From Mesostigma viride (taxonomy: Eukaryota > Streptophyta > Mesostigmatophyceae > Mesostigmatales > Mesostigmataceae): 64,000 bases of DNA. Location: NCBI GenBank assembly GCA_009746045.1, contig RPFO01000165.1, positions 2,771,021-2,835,020 of the forward strand, given 5' to 3'. The stretch's first letter is position 1. Each line of letters begins with the position of its first letter. A program made the translations under genes and the position numbers. The notes under the pieces were generated by a model. It was given only the letters and a program-made list of their open reading frames with translations, made no database searches and was not told the DNA's origin. Positions 46,863 to 56,399 of this stretch are shown one piece after another.

Positions 46863-48211
46863 AGCACGCGATGGTTCGCGTTCTCGATGTAGTACGGGTT
46901 CTCCTTGAGGCTCTCGTACGCGAGCTGCGCCGACAGCCCCGTGACGTCGCGCACCACGTCGGCCACCCCCACGCGCCCGGGGCGCTCCTCCCGTTTGCCC
47001 TGGTCGTGCACTTGGTCGGTGTACGCCGTCAGGTCGGCCTCGGCCCACCGCACGGCGGTCAGCTCGGCCTCGTCGAGTTTGGGGAACCGCCCGGTCATCA
47101 TCTGGTCCCTCTTCAGCTCCCTCGTGTCGGGCACGTCCGCCGCGGACGTCAGCGCGGGACACACGTCCTTGCGCACCACGTGCGTGTGGGTCTGTCGCGC
47201 ACGTAGCCCTCTGGGTTGCCGAACTCCGCGCTCGCGAACCGGTTCTCCCACGTCTTCGGGTTCAACGGCCGCGGTGGTTGGCGTTGGCGTGCGCCCCGAT
47301 CTGCAGCTGGGGCAGGTCCGCGTCGCCCTGAGGGGCCGGGTGGGCCGACAGCGAGTCGATGAGCGCCTCCCTCTTCCCCGGCGGGGGCCGCGAGAACGTC
47401 TGCAGGTGGGCCCACCCCACCCCCTGGAACCCGTTGTACGCGTCGGACACGTGCGCGTTGGGCGCCGCGAGCGCGGCACGTTCAGGAAGCACCGTGTCGA
47501 GGAACACGTCCATCATGCGCTGGGGGGCGGTGGCGTCCTCGTACGTCGCGGGCGGCGGGCGGTTCTCCACCCCGCGCGCGTGGCCAGCGGCTTGACCGCG
47601 TTGACGGTCGGCAGGTCCCGCTGCTCCATGTGGGCCTGCTGGGGGTTGGGCCTGTTCACCCGCAGACGGGGCTCCGGGATGCTCCACTTCCTGTTGAGGA
47701 TGTCGGGCGCTGTCCGCGCGTCCCGCTCCCTGTACAGGTTCATGTGCCAGGTCTTCTCCCCCTCGAACACGCGGTCGGGCCCCACCTCGCCCGTGAACTC
47801 GTTCGCGAGCACGGGCTGGCGCTCCTCGGTCAGCACCGGCCCGGGGATGCCGCCCCCGTCCACCACCCGAGAGGCGCCGGGGCCGTACGCGGACGGCCGG
47901 GGGTACCCGCCGGGGGCGAACATGATGCGCGGGTCGCGAGAGGGCGGGTTGACGGTCAGGTCCATCCCGGGGGTGTCGCCCCCCCACCCCATCGTGTGGT
48001 TGGGGGCGTTGACGTAATCGGGGTTGCCCGACCCGTACCCGCCCCTGGACGAGTACTGCGGTATCATGGGCGCGTTGAGTGAGTTGGGCGGTGGCGCCGT
48101 GGGCCGGATGGACTGCAGGACCCCGGACGGCACCGAGTAGTGGTCTTGGCGTCTCTCCGTGGGGCGGAACAGGTACCCCGCGACGGCGACGGCGGACATG
48201 ATCGCGAGCAT
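46844..48211 (-). CDS. Membrane-anchored virion-type protein, three frameshifts (about 456 aa)
   Basis: ATG at 48211 (MLAIMSAVAVAGYLF) gives an N-terminal anchor followed by a Pro/Gly/Tyr-rich region (RDPRIMFAPGGYPRPSAYG, then WHMNLYRERDARTAPD). The coding path changes frame near 47585, 47265 and 47200 and ends at 46844. Later segments are recognisably continuous (RMMDVFLDTVLP, KTWENRFASAEFGNPEGYV, GLSAQLAYESLKENPYYIEN). None of the breaks is in a very long homopolymer, so this gene may be more damaged than others. No family is recognised. Confidence 0.5.
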
Positions 48212-48571
48212 CTCTAGTGGTTGTACTAGTACGTTGGGATTTAATTCTAGTAGTCAATACAGTGACAAGCAAAGTTAGAATAGATTCTAGTAGTCAATAG
48301 TGGCAAGTTAGAGATTGCTTTTAGAAGGCTCCAAAGCGTTCGTGGCCGCCTTAGAAAGGCACCGGACAATAGAACTCGCATCTGAGCGTTTGTCGGGTTG
48401 CTGGAAAGGCGACTGGGAGGTGAGAGCGGAAACGCTCTGACGTCGCCGCGAGGTTATGAGACTGTGACGGCTGGTCCCAACGAAGACCGCGGAATCTGGA
48501 TCCACCTGCTTGTTGTTTGGTAGGTGCGTTTAGAGAAGTCTTTTTATTATGTAAGATTAATGCAAATATCG
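48212..48571. other. Intergenic region with a short direct repeat
   Basis: ATTCTAGTAGTCAATA occurs at 48244-48259 and again at 48284-48299, 40 bases apart, each followed by a similar GTGACAAG/GTGGCAAG and AGTTAGA. It is AT-rich and lies between divergent genes. No gene is supported in the remaining 260 bases. Confidence 0.55.
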
Positions 48572-49618
48572 ATGGCTCTCTCCAATGCCCCAAGGTCTTT
48601 TACAACCCCGTTCACGCACGCCCTGTTTGAATTAACGAATGAGACAGATAGCATGTGGATATTTAAACTGAAACCCGCTCTTTATTTTGAGGTCGATCTG
48701 GAAAAGGAGATCATGGTGAGGAAGGCAGATCGCATGATACACGCTCAGAACCTGACTTGGGCAGCCTCCAATGGGCAGAAGCGATTTGAAAGCTGGTTCC
48801 GACTAGACAGCTCAAAAGCCCACATAGCGGCTTTGGAAAGATCCAAAGACATAGAACACGATTCTGTGTTCAATACGAAAAAGGCTTTTGACATGGTGAG
48901 AACTGGCCCTGTCCAGGAAAGGGGTGTTTGGATCCACCCCGAGCTCGTGTCTCCTTTAGCCGGTTGGATCTCCCCCGACTTCGGAGCTCTGGCCTGGAGC
49001 TGGGTCACCCGCATCATGGCGGGCGACATCACCGTGATGCAGGTGGTGCGCGACGCCCACGACGCGGTCCACGGCACCGCCACCACGGTGCTGATCCGCA
49101 CCGAGCCGGGCAACAGCCGCAAGAGGCCCGACTACGTCGCGCCGGTGCGCGCCGTCGACCCCTCCCTCCGCATCAGGGCCAAGGACACGCAGCACAAGCT
49201 GGCGGACTTCGTGTCATCCAACCTGCCCAAGGAGCGCGTGGCCCCCGTGATGGCGTTCCTGGGCGCCAAGACGTGCGAGGCGGCGACCGGGATGGACGCC
49301 GGCAGTCTCAAGCAACTGAACGGCATCAGGCACGGGAGCGCCAGGGACGCCATGGAAGACGCTCAGTTGGCTAACAGCTGGTTTTACATGTTCAACGTGA
49401 TGGAGCGCACGAAGAACCCGGGCGAGGAGAAGGACCTGCGCAACGTCGCCGAGGACGTGCTCAAGGACATGGCTCCTTTCGTGAAGCCCCCCGAGGGCCC
49501 GGCACCGGTCGAGCTGGTGAACAAAAACAAGCAAGAAATGAGGGACGATTTACTCCTGACCCGCCCCCTGAACCTGGAGCGGTTTTCCAGGAGCGGACCG
49601 AAGAGGATCAAGACCTGA
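48572..49618 (+). CDS. KilA-N domain protein, paralog 3, without the nuclease domain (348 aa)
   Basis: ATG at 48572 (MALSNAPRSF) is preferred to 48524. Residues about 15-75 match the N-terminus of the gene at 10311 (EIMVRKADRMIHAQ, NGQKRFESWF). The KilA-N hallmark RGVWIHPELVSPLAGWISPDFG and WVTRIMAGD follow. The C-terminal 200 residues are helical and unrelated to the nuclease part of the paralogs. The first 400 bases are more AT-rich than the rest, suggesting a fusion of two sequence types near the end of the KilA-N domain. It is probably a DNA-binding regulator. Confidence 0.8.
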   Translation: MALSNAPRSFTTPFTHALFELTNETDSMWIFKLKPALYFEVDLEKEIMVRKADRMIHAQNLTWAASNGQKRFESWFRLDSSKAHIAALERSKDIEHDSVFNTKKAFDMVRTGPVQERGVWIHPELVSPLAGWISPDFGALAWSWVTRIMAGDITVMQVVRDAHDAVHGTATTVLIRTEPGNSRKRPDYVAPVRAVDPSLRIRAKDTQHKLADFVSSNLPKERVAPVMAFLGAKTCEAATGMDAGSLKQLNGIRHGSARDAMEDAQLANSWFYMFNVMERTKNPGEEKDLRNVAEDVLKDMAPFVKPPEGPAPVELVNKNKQEMRDDLLLTRPLNLERFSRSGPKRIKT

Positions 49619-49713
49619 GCTGTCGGAGGAGAGTTCGTTGGCGCGACACCTCGACGGCGACAGTTCCTGATTCTTGTAGCGTAGATACTAGTCTGTCTCT
49701 AAGCGCGCAACGC

Positions 49714-50058
49714 TCAGTAGTCGTAGGGCTCCAGCTCGCCGGATGGGAGGTTGGTCAGCAGCAGACTGCCGCCGGACACCCACCGGTCGCCCCTCTTCAT
49801 GCGATCCCAGAACATGTGGTTGAAGGGCGCGAGCACGCGCTCGTCGGTGGTGATCGGGCGGTTGTTCATGGCCGCCTGGATCCCGCCCTTCACCCGCACG
49901 CCTTCCAAAGTCGGGTCGATCCGTCCACCGAGCATGACGATGGCGGAGGCCTGCGACTCGGTCGCGGGGAAGTTGTAGTTGTTGTCGAGCAGGCTGTCCA
50001 TCTGCCTGCCCGTGACCTCCGCGGAGGCCTGTTCGGACATCATGTAAATGGCCGGCAT
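49714..50058 (-). CDS. Unknown small protein (114 aa)
   Basis: ATG at 50058 (MPAIYMMSEQASAEVTGRQ). Globular composition with ESQASAIVMLGGRIDPTLEG and an aromatic segment (FNHMFWDRMKRGDRW). Terminal residues LEPYDY. No family is recognised. Confidence 0.55.
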   Translation of the reverse strand: MPAIYMMSEQASAEVTGRQMDSLLDNNYNFPATESQASAIVMLGGRIDPTLEGVRVKGGIQAAMNNRPITTDERVLAPFNHMFWDRMKRGDRWVSGGSLLLTNLPSGELEPYDY

Positions 50059-50081
50059 GTTTCTATTGCTGATTGGTTAGA

Positions 50082-50303
50082 TTAGAATTTGTGGTCGCTG
50101 AAGACCACGTACTCCTCGGGCCGGAGCGCGTGGGGGACGTGCACGCAGGGCCCGGGGCGGGGCAGCACGTCGCGCACCATCAGCCCCATCTCCTCGGGCC
50201 CGTGGTCAGCCCCCCCGTCCAGCCCGGGGATGTACAGGTCGCGGTCGAACAGGAGGGCGTAGGTGAATACCAACAAGGCGGTTAGCAGAGACAATTGGTA
50301 CAT
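50082..50303 (-). CDS. Small protein with N-terminal membrane or signal segment (73 aa)
   Basis: ATG at 50303 (MYQLSLLTALLVFTYALLF) starts with a hydrophobic stretch and continues with a Pro/His-rich hydrophilic part. The stop lies 24 bases before the start of the gene at 50058 on the same strand. No family is recognised. Confidence 0.55.
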   Translation of the reverse strand: MYQLSLLTALLVFTYALLFDRDLYIPGLDGGADHGPEEMGLMVRDVLPRPGPCVHVPHALRPEEYVVFSDHKF

Positions 50304-50347
50304 GCTTTATTCATCCAATATGATAAGATACTCTTTTCCCCCCGGAC

Positions 50348-50836
50348 TCATTTGGCGGTCGTCATCCTGGAATAGAACTCCTCCCGCCTGTCGGGAGCCA
50401 CGTTATTGCGCACGAAGTTGAGCAGCGCCTTCTCGCTCTTTGGGAGGCCCGTCGCCGCGAGGAACGCGGACAGCGAGTCCGCGGGGCGCTTGCAGACGTC
50501 CGGGGCATGTCCTTGGCCCCCGTGCACATGATCACGTTCGTGAACCCGTCCGCGGCCAGGTGGTACTGCGCGTTGTGCCAGGAGGCGTCCCGCGACACCA
50601 CGCAGACCCTGTCGCCTCGGTCCATCGCGCCCGACCGCACGCGCCGGCCCAGGTCGTAATGGAAGAGGGCGTCCGCCGCCTCGCGGGACAGGGCGCAGGA
50701 ACGCATCACCTCCCCTGCAGCGGCTCAGGACCCGCGTACGCCTTCCCGCAGTACGCCACCACGTGGCAGGACGCGCGTCCACCGCCTGCATGTCCCTCGC
50801 GCACTGGTCCAGGTCCAGGAACACCCAGGTCTTCAT
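50348..50836 (-). CDS. PIN/NYN-like nuclease-fold protein, frameshifted (about 163 aa)
   Basis: ATG at 50836 (MKTWVFLDLDQCARDM) gives the initial strand with acidic residues. After a shift near 50775 comes HVVAYCGKAYAG, then SREAADALFHYDLG, then DRVCVVSRDASWHNAQYHL and FTNVIMCTG. A last shift near 50512 gives KSEKALLNFVRNNV and the stop at 50348. The order (hydrophobic strand with D, AAD-x-x-L, VSRD, then G-strand) resembles PIN/NYN ribonucleases. The resemblance is structural and weak. Confidence 0.45.
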   Translation of the reverse strand: MKTWVFLDLDQCARDMQAVDARPATWWRTAGRRTRVLSRCRGGDAFLRPVPRGGGRPLPLRPGPARAVGRDGPRRQGLRGVAGRLLAQRAVPPGRGRVHERDHVHGGQGHAPDVCKRPADSLSAFLAATGLPKSEKALLNFVRNNVAPDRREEFYSRMTTAK

Positions 50837-50864
50837 GATTCAACCGTATCGCACATTTATCCGC

Positions 50865-51260
50865 TCACGGGAGCGGACCGGTCCGCCTGCGCCGTGGGGC
50901 GCGGCGACCCACGGGGACACTCAGCTGCTGGCCCAGGAACCCCGCCCAGATGGTGCGCTTGTTCTCGGGCGTCGCGGGCAGGCGGCGCCGGGCCAGCTCC
51001 GTGTTGGTGGCGTCCTTGGCCATGGTCATCGCCGTGCCCAGGTCCACGCCCTTGCTCTTCCGGATACCGTTGACGAACTGGGTCCAATACTTGATGTTGC
51101 CCTTCGCCATGAGGCCCTGGAGACGCTTCTTTTTGGACACGATCTCGCCCTGACTGTTGTAGTCCAGGTCCTTCGCCTTGAGCTCCCCCACCGTCTGCAA
51201 GGCGGTCCCGTACATCACCTGTCGGCGGCTCCCAGTCACGCTCCTCGTCCGAACCGGCAT
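50865..51260 (-). CDS. Small basic conserved protein (131 aa)
   Basis: ATG at 51260 (MPVRTRSVTGSRR). The middle (VGELKAKDLDYNSQGEIVSKKK, then IKYWTQFVNGIRKSKG) resembles a small family of algal- and amoebal-virus proteins with a LTKKDL-x-GKIVSKK core. A GTATAC element lies 10-15 bases upstream. The tail is Arg-rich. It may be DNA-associated in the virion, which is inference. Confidence 0.6.
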   Translation of the reverse strand: MPVRTRSVTGSRRQVMYGTALQTVGELKAKDLDYNSQGEIVSKKKRLQGLMAKGNIKYWTQFVNGIRKSKGVDLGTAMTMAKDATNTELARRRLPATPENKRTIWAGFLGQQLSVPVGRRAPRRRRTGPLP

Positions 51261-51347
51261 GATTCCTGATAGCGTATACAAGTACACCTCCATATTTTTT
51301 TTTGCGCGCCTCCGCCGGAGAAGACGTGTTGCCCTATGGTAAACGAC

Positions 51348-51620
51348 ATGTACTTCCTCCTGTACGCGTGCTTCCTCTTCTTCCTGTACTCGGTCGCGAG
51401 ATGCCTCAAGGATGTCGCGAGGATCGAGGAGGCGGCCCCTAAGCATCGACTTCCACGTAGACGGAGGGCAAAGCGAGTGGCCGCTCCACCGGAGGAGGAG
51501 GGGGCGGCCGAGGTTGCTGCTGAACACGCTCCGAACGTCGAGACCCATCCGGCGCCGAACGAGGAGGCGCGGGGGGGGGAGCCCGCTCCTCTCGGAGCTT
51601 CTCTAGAAGACTCCTCATGA
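51348..51620 (+). CDS. Possible membrane protein antisense to the transposase-like gene end (90 aa)
   Basis: ATG at 51348 (MYFLLYACFLFFLYSVARCL) gives a convincing membrane segment followed by a Glu/Ala/Pro-rich tail. It overlaps the 3' end of the minus-strand gene by about 180 bases; the two could both be real, but the antisense part of this ORF is the less certain. The ATG of this frame at 51336 is an alternative start. Confidence 0.4.
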   Translation: MYFLLYACFLFFLYSVARCLKDVARIEEAAPKHRLPRRRRAKRVAAPPEEEGAAEVAAEHAPNVETHPAPNEEARGGEPAPLGASLEDSS

Positions 51621-54600
51621 TCTCCTTGGCCTTTTGCTCGTGACGCCGGCGCTCCCCGGCCATCGGGGCGCCCTCGGGAGACAGATACAACGACTTCCGC
51701 AGCTCCACGATCCGCTGCTCCTGGTTCTTGAACTCCGCCTCGCGCCTCCTGCGCTGCTCCTCTTTGAACGTGGCGTTCTCGTCCTCGACGGCCTTCCGTG
51801 CCGCGATGGTCTGCGCCTGTCGCTCCTCGGACGGCCGGATCCTGTTCACCATGACCGAGCACACGCGGCCGCCCTCGTTCGCGGCCCCCTTGTCCTCGCA
51901 CACGGGCTCCTCGAACCGCACCCTGAACCACGGGTTCGTGGGGACGCCCTCGCGGTTCTTCACGCGCACCTTCTTGTTGGCGTCCGGCAGCGCGAGGATG
52001 GAGGCCTCCTTCCACTCGCCGCTCTTCGCGAGGACGCGCACCGACTGACCCACCCAGTACTCGTCCGTCCGCGGCCTCCTGCACCGCCCGTTCTCGTACG
52101 TGGTGAGGCTGTCGTCCGCGCCCAGGGTCCCGGGGCAGTGAGGCCGGGGTGCGAACCCGCCGAACGCCTGGGCGGGGGCCATGAGCTGTGCGGGCCTTGC
52201 GGGGTTCAACGGGCGCTTCTTCTTGTCGGGGTCCTCGTACTTCCCGTCCACGAATCGAGCCACGCACGTGTCCCGCCCTTTGAGTTGCTGGATCTGCTCC
52301 GTGCCGTCCTCGTCGGCCGTGACGGCGGGAGCCACACGGGGCTTCACGTTCTTCTCGACGCTGCGGTACCCGGCACACAGCATGTAGTTCTTGATCGCGT
52401 GGGGGCGCACGAACACGTGGACCGAGTTGATGATCGCCACGGACAGGTTGAAGCGCGTGCGGGTGTGCTGGTAGCTCTCCTTGCGGATGAAGTGCTTGAT
52501 CGTGTTGAAGGCCTGCTCGATCGGGTTCAGCTCGGGCGAGTACGGCGGCGTGAATATGAGAGCCGGACGCCGCTCGTCCTTTGTCATCTCCGTGGGCGGC
52601 AACAGCACCCCGTCGCCGCCGCCCCTCCTACGTAGCAGCCCGGCGATCGGCGACAGCTCGGACTGGGGGAAAACCCTGAGCTCGGGGGGCAGGTCCTTGT
52701 TCAGCGCGATGTCCTTGTTCGAGGGCGGGCTGTGAATGCTGGCGTTGTCCATCAGGATCGTCTTCCCCACCACGAAGCTGTCGGGCAGAGTCTGCATGAA
52801 CAGCCGGAAGAGCTGCTTGCTCACCGCCATGGGGGCGGCGCCCACGTTGCGCTCTCTCATTTGCGACACCTTGCGCGTGATGGGCGAGACGTGTGTCTGC
52901 CGTATGGTGCCTATGTTGTACTGGGCTCTCGCCTTGTCTTTGATGGCCTTCTGGAGTTTGTCCGGGAACGAATCTCCGTTGTAGTATTTGTCCTTCTGTC
53001 CCCTCTCTCCGTACGCGTACTCCTCCCCCGTCTCCTGGACAGACGGGAGGACCGTGTTCAGGTTCTCGTACAGCTTGTCCTTGTCGCCCTTGCAGTAATG
53101 CACCATTTTCCAGACCTGGACCGCGATCTCCGTGGCCGTCAGTTCGGATTTCTGGGATGTTTTCTGGGTGGAGAAGTTCAAGGCCGCGTAGATGGCTCGA
53201 GGCAGGGCCATGTCCCTCTGCTTCAGATTCTCCCGTCTGTCCGCGTCCGCCCTGGTCCTCGATTTCACCGCGTCGTGGTATTCTCTCGAATAAAGGGGCT
53301 GCAGAGGGTTCACGAGCTGTTTCTCTATTTCATTGGAGATCGCGAAACTCTCCTGACTCAGTTGCGGCTCAAACAGGACCTGGTAGATCTGCAGAAGATC
53401 CGAGTTCTTGAGTTTGTCGTACAGGAACTCGAGCATGAGCTGGATGCTGTCCTCGAAGTCCTCTTCGTAATCGAAGCGCCCGACCGTGTCGTCGTACGCC
53501 ATGAGCCTGTGGGAGCGAGCCAAGTCCTTCGTGGGCTGGAGCACGTCCGACACGTCGAACGCACGGTCGTTGCCGCGCCCCAACCAGGTGTTGGGGGAGG
53601 GTCGCCGTAGGTGCGATTGTCGACCTTGTAGTTGTGCTCGTTCACGTGCTGGCGGATGGCGAAGTCGTACGCCGCCAGCCGCAGGATGAAGAGCACCTTC
53701 TCCTGGTCGCTCTTGAAGATGTCGACGAACGACGCGATGGGGGTCTCGTCGGGCAGCTGATCCCAGTACAGGGCGCGCATCCTCTCGCACCAGATGTCGG
53801 ACTCGTTGGGGGTGTACTTGTAGACCTCTCGCCCGTTGACGGCTGGATGGCCGCTCGGTGTGACGTCCCCGAACGTCTTCGGCAGAGAGGGGCAGGGCTT
53901 TTTTTCCCTCGGCCTCCTCCCGCTCACGAACCACTCGTAGAGCCCGCCCCCCGGCTTGGACGCCAGTTGAAGAGTCGGCTGCATCACGAAGAGCCGCACC
54001 CCGCTCTGCTCCCCCACGATCTGTCTGCACATGTCCCCCACGACCGTCATCACCCCCTCCCACCACCCCTGGTCCCTCAGGGTCTCGCACAGCTCCTCCT
54101 CCGGCTTGTTGGTGGCCGGCATGTGGTTCCCGATCCGCGCGGGGACGGGGGGAAGATGCGGATGAAAAAGGAGGGCTTGTTGTCGTCCTTGGGCCACTTC
54201 ATCGCCGCCCACACGATCGTCTTCGTGTCCGTCTGCTCGCGGCGGCGGAGTCGAGGCTGCTCCCCCTCCTTCGCCCACGCTCGACGAGGGGCCGCGTTCA
54301 TCTGCATGCTGAACTCGTCCAGGAACACGCAGTTCTCCGCGAACAGCGTCCCCTGGAGCGTCTTCAAGTCGCGCGTCTTCTCCTTGACGTACTGCACGTC
54401 CTTCTCGATGTAGTCGTACGCCACCGTCTTGTACGAGAGGTTGTGCTCCATCCGCGCGTACTTCACGTCGGAGGTCCGCAGCAGCTCCTTCGCGCCGTTC
54501 CGGGTCGGGAGGAGGTTCCACAGGTCCTGGAAAATGGCGTGGCTCTTTTCGGGCAGGCCCGCGAACTTGCTGACGACCGGGTCGTTGGCGCCCTGTTTGT

Positions 54601-55024
54601 TCACGAAGTGGCAGATGTCCTCCGCGGTGAACGTGGGGACGTGCTCGGTCTGTATCTTGGCCAACAAGTCGGAGATGCTTTTCCAGGTCTCCTCTCCGAA
54701 CCTCCTGACGCGCTCGGGGCGCCGGTCTATCAGCTCGTACCGGAACCTGGGATGGCCCGGGACCTGAGATGGCACCTTCCGCACGCGCGCCAGGGGTTTG
54801 AGGACCGACCTAGCGAGGTGCTCCGGGTTGGTGTAATCCAGCTGGTTCTCCTTGTCCTGCAGCCAGAGGTGATAGTACTTGCACGCCGTCTTCTTGTCGA
54901 TCGCGTACCTGTTCGCGATGGACTGCACGGTCTGTCGAGAATTCTTCCTGTCGTGGATATCTAGAGCCACGCGCTGCCTGAAATGCAAACTGTGAGCCTT
55001 GCCAGTTTGGATAGCCGTTTCCAT
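51439..55024 (-). CDS. Giant transposase-like protein with split DDE core, two frameshifts (about 1,195 aa)
   Basis: ATG at 55024. The N-terminus is a helix-turn-helix (RQTVQSIANRYAIDKKTACK). The first catalytic Asp is in CVFLDEFSMQ (Asp236). The frame breaks at the six-G run 54147-54152 and again at 53593-53597. Far downstream are the second Asp in ILMDNASIHS and the Glu in PYSPELNPIEQAF, the classical IS630/Tc1-type signature. About 520 residues separate the first and second Asp, against about 90 normally. The C-terminal 300 residues include a Tudor- or agenet-like segment (EYWVGQSVRVLAKSGEWKEA) and a charged coiled coil. No terminal inverted repeats were seen. Confidence 0.78.
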
Positions 55025-55060
55025 TCCTTATTACTTTACGGATAATAAAAAGCGTATGAA

Positions 55061-55489
55061 CTAGTAACCGCGCCTCTCCAACGTGTCGGGATGGGGCATG
55101 TTGGTCATCCTGGTCGCGTCCCCGAGATCCCACGGTTCTATTACGTTCTGAAAGCCCGACCTGTCGCCGCCTCCTCCGCACGCCCTCTGGGCAGGCAGAG
55201 AGCCGGGGGGCACGCCGGGGACGTAGTTGTTGTAGGGGTTCTTCCCGGGGCCCCTGCCTCTCATCAGGCGGCAATCCACGAGCCACACGATCGTCGACAC
55301 AATAGCGATCGCGAGCCCGTACATGGCCGCCGTGACGGACCCGGTGACCAGAGCGGTCAGCACGCCCGAGTAGATCCCGAACCTCTTGGCGGCGAGGAAG
55401 CGCTCCCTCCCGTCCATGTTGGCTTGCAGGGGCCAGAAGGACAGCATGTCCTCGAACAGGCCCTCCTTGAACGCGCGGTAGAAGCCCAT
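55061..55489 (-). CDS. Virion membrane-type protein (142 aa)
   Basis: ATG at 55489 (MGFYRAFKEGLFEDMLSFW). Two hydrophobic segments follow (GVLTALVTGSVTAAMYGLAIA and IVSTIVWLV), then a Gly/Pro-rich tail ending DTLERRGY. A TAGTAGTAT element lies about 15 bases upstream. The topology is similar to small nucleocytovirus membrane proteins; I cannot assign a family. Confidence 0.62.
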   Translation of the reverse strand: MGFYRAFKEGLFEDMLSFWPLQANMDGRERFLAAKRFGIYSGVLTALVTGSVTAAMYGLAIAIVSTIVWLVDCRLMRGRGPGKNPYNNYVPGVPPGSLPAQRACGGGGDRSGFQNVIEPWDLGDATRMTNMPHPDTLERRGY

Positions 55490-55521
55490 GAGTGCTGCTG
55501 GATACTACTACACGCGGTGAT

Positions 55522-56025
55522 TTAATTTTCCAGTTGCGGGAAGGCCTGCATCGCCCCGCCCATCATCTGGCTGAAAAGCTGCATGCACGCTTTCTCGGGG
55601 TCCTCCCCGTTCTCGTGGATCCTGGCCGCGAAGTTCTGCGCCATCTCCTCGGCCTGCGTGAGGATGTCGACGGGGATCTCCGTCACCCCGATGCCCAGGA
55701 CCACCAGGGTCTGCAGGTACTGCCATATCGCCTCCTTGGTCGCGTCAGGCGCGCCGCTCCAGTTGGCCTCCAGGTTGATGTCCTTCAGGTACGGTATCTG
55801 CCCTATGGTCTTGTCGGTGATGACCGCCGCGTTCTTGTTCATGATCGCGTCCACGTGAGGGGTGATGGCCTCCATGAAAGCCTCCACGGGCAGTCGGGCG
55901 TTCGTCTTGCACGCCAATTGGAAGGCGGCGATGATCCCGGACAGCGCCTTCTCGCGCGGGAAGGCGAGCTCCAGCTCCTCGAGGAACATCCCCATCATGT
56001 TGTTGAACGCTTGAATGGCCGACAT
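55522..56025 (-). CDS. Helical protein, unknown (167 aa)
   Basis: ATG at 56025 (MSAIQAFNNMMGMFLEELEL). It is almost entirely amphipathic helices with an FPREKALSGIIAAFQLACKTN segment and Met-rich C-terminus (LFSQMMGGAMQAFPQLEN). It may be a virion scaffold or matrix protein. It lies 32 bases before the gene at 55489 on the same strand. Confidence 0.62.
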   Translation of the reverse strand: MSAIQAFNNMMGMFLEELELAFPREKALSGIIAAFQLACKTNARLPVEAFMEAITPHVDAIMNKNAAVITDKTIGQIPYLKDINLEANWSGAPDATKEAIWQYLQTLVVLGIGVTEIPVDILTQAEEMAQNFAARIHENGEDPEKACMQLFSQMMGGAMQAFPQLEN

Positions 56026-56128
56026 GGTCTACAAATGTATCCCACAAATTAATCGGGCCGTAGACGAAGCGCTCGAAATCGCGTGAAGACGGACGGCTGG
56101 CAAAAATGTGTGCGGTCTACTACGAAAG

Positions 56129-56335
56129 ATGGCACTACTGTCGCGCTTTATCACCCCCGAACTGATAAGGGACGTCGTCAAGGCGATCGTCACGACCCTC
56201 CCCTCCCAGCTGTGGTGGGCGCACGCCAACCCGTCCAAGGATAACCGGGGGTACAAGGCGTTTTTGCCGCTCATTCTGATCGTGATAGGGCTCGCGATAT
56301 ACCACCTGGTGCTGGTGCCGGTTCTGCCTAAGTAG
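56129..56335 (+). CDS. Small membrane protein (68 aa)
   Basis: ATG at 56129 (MALLSRFITPELIRDVVK). A strong C-terminal membrane segment FLPLILIVIGLAIYHLVLV is present. The upstream CTACTACG resembles the TATA-like elements of other genes here. It is divergent from the gene at 55522. No family is recognised. Confidence 0.6.
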   Translation: MALLSRFITPELIRDVVKAIVTTLPSQLWWAHANPSKDNRGYKAFLPLILIVIGLAIYHLVLVPVLPK

Positions 56336-56399
56336 GCGACCGTGCGCGTTTCAGGATCGGCATTTATCCGCGCTAAGGGTAGTATCACCAGAGGTCGCC

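Noticed and set aside
51439-55024. Recent insertion sequence with terminal inverted repeats
   Set aside because: I found no matching inverted ends or target duplication near 51300-51440 or 55025-55080, and the protein is far larger than usual transposases.
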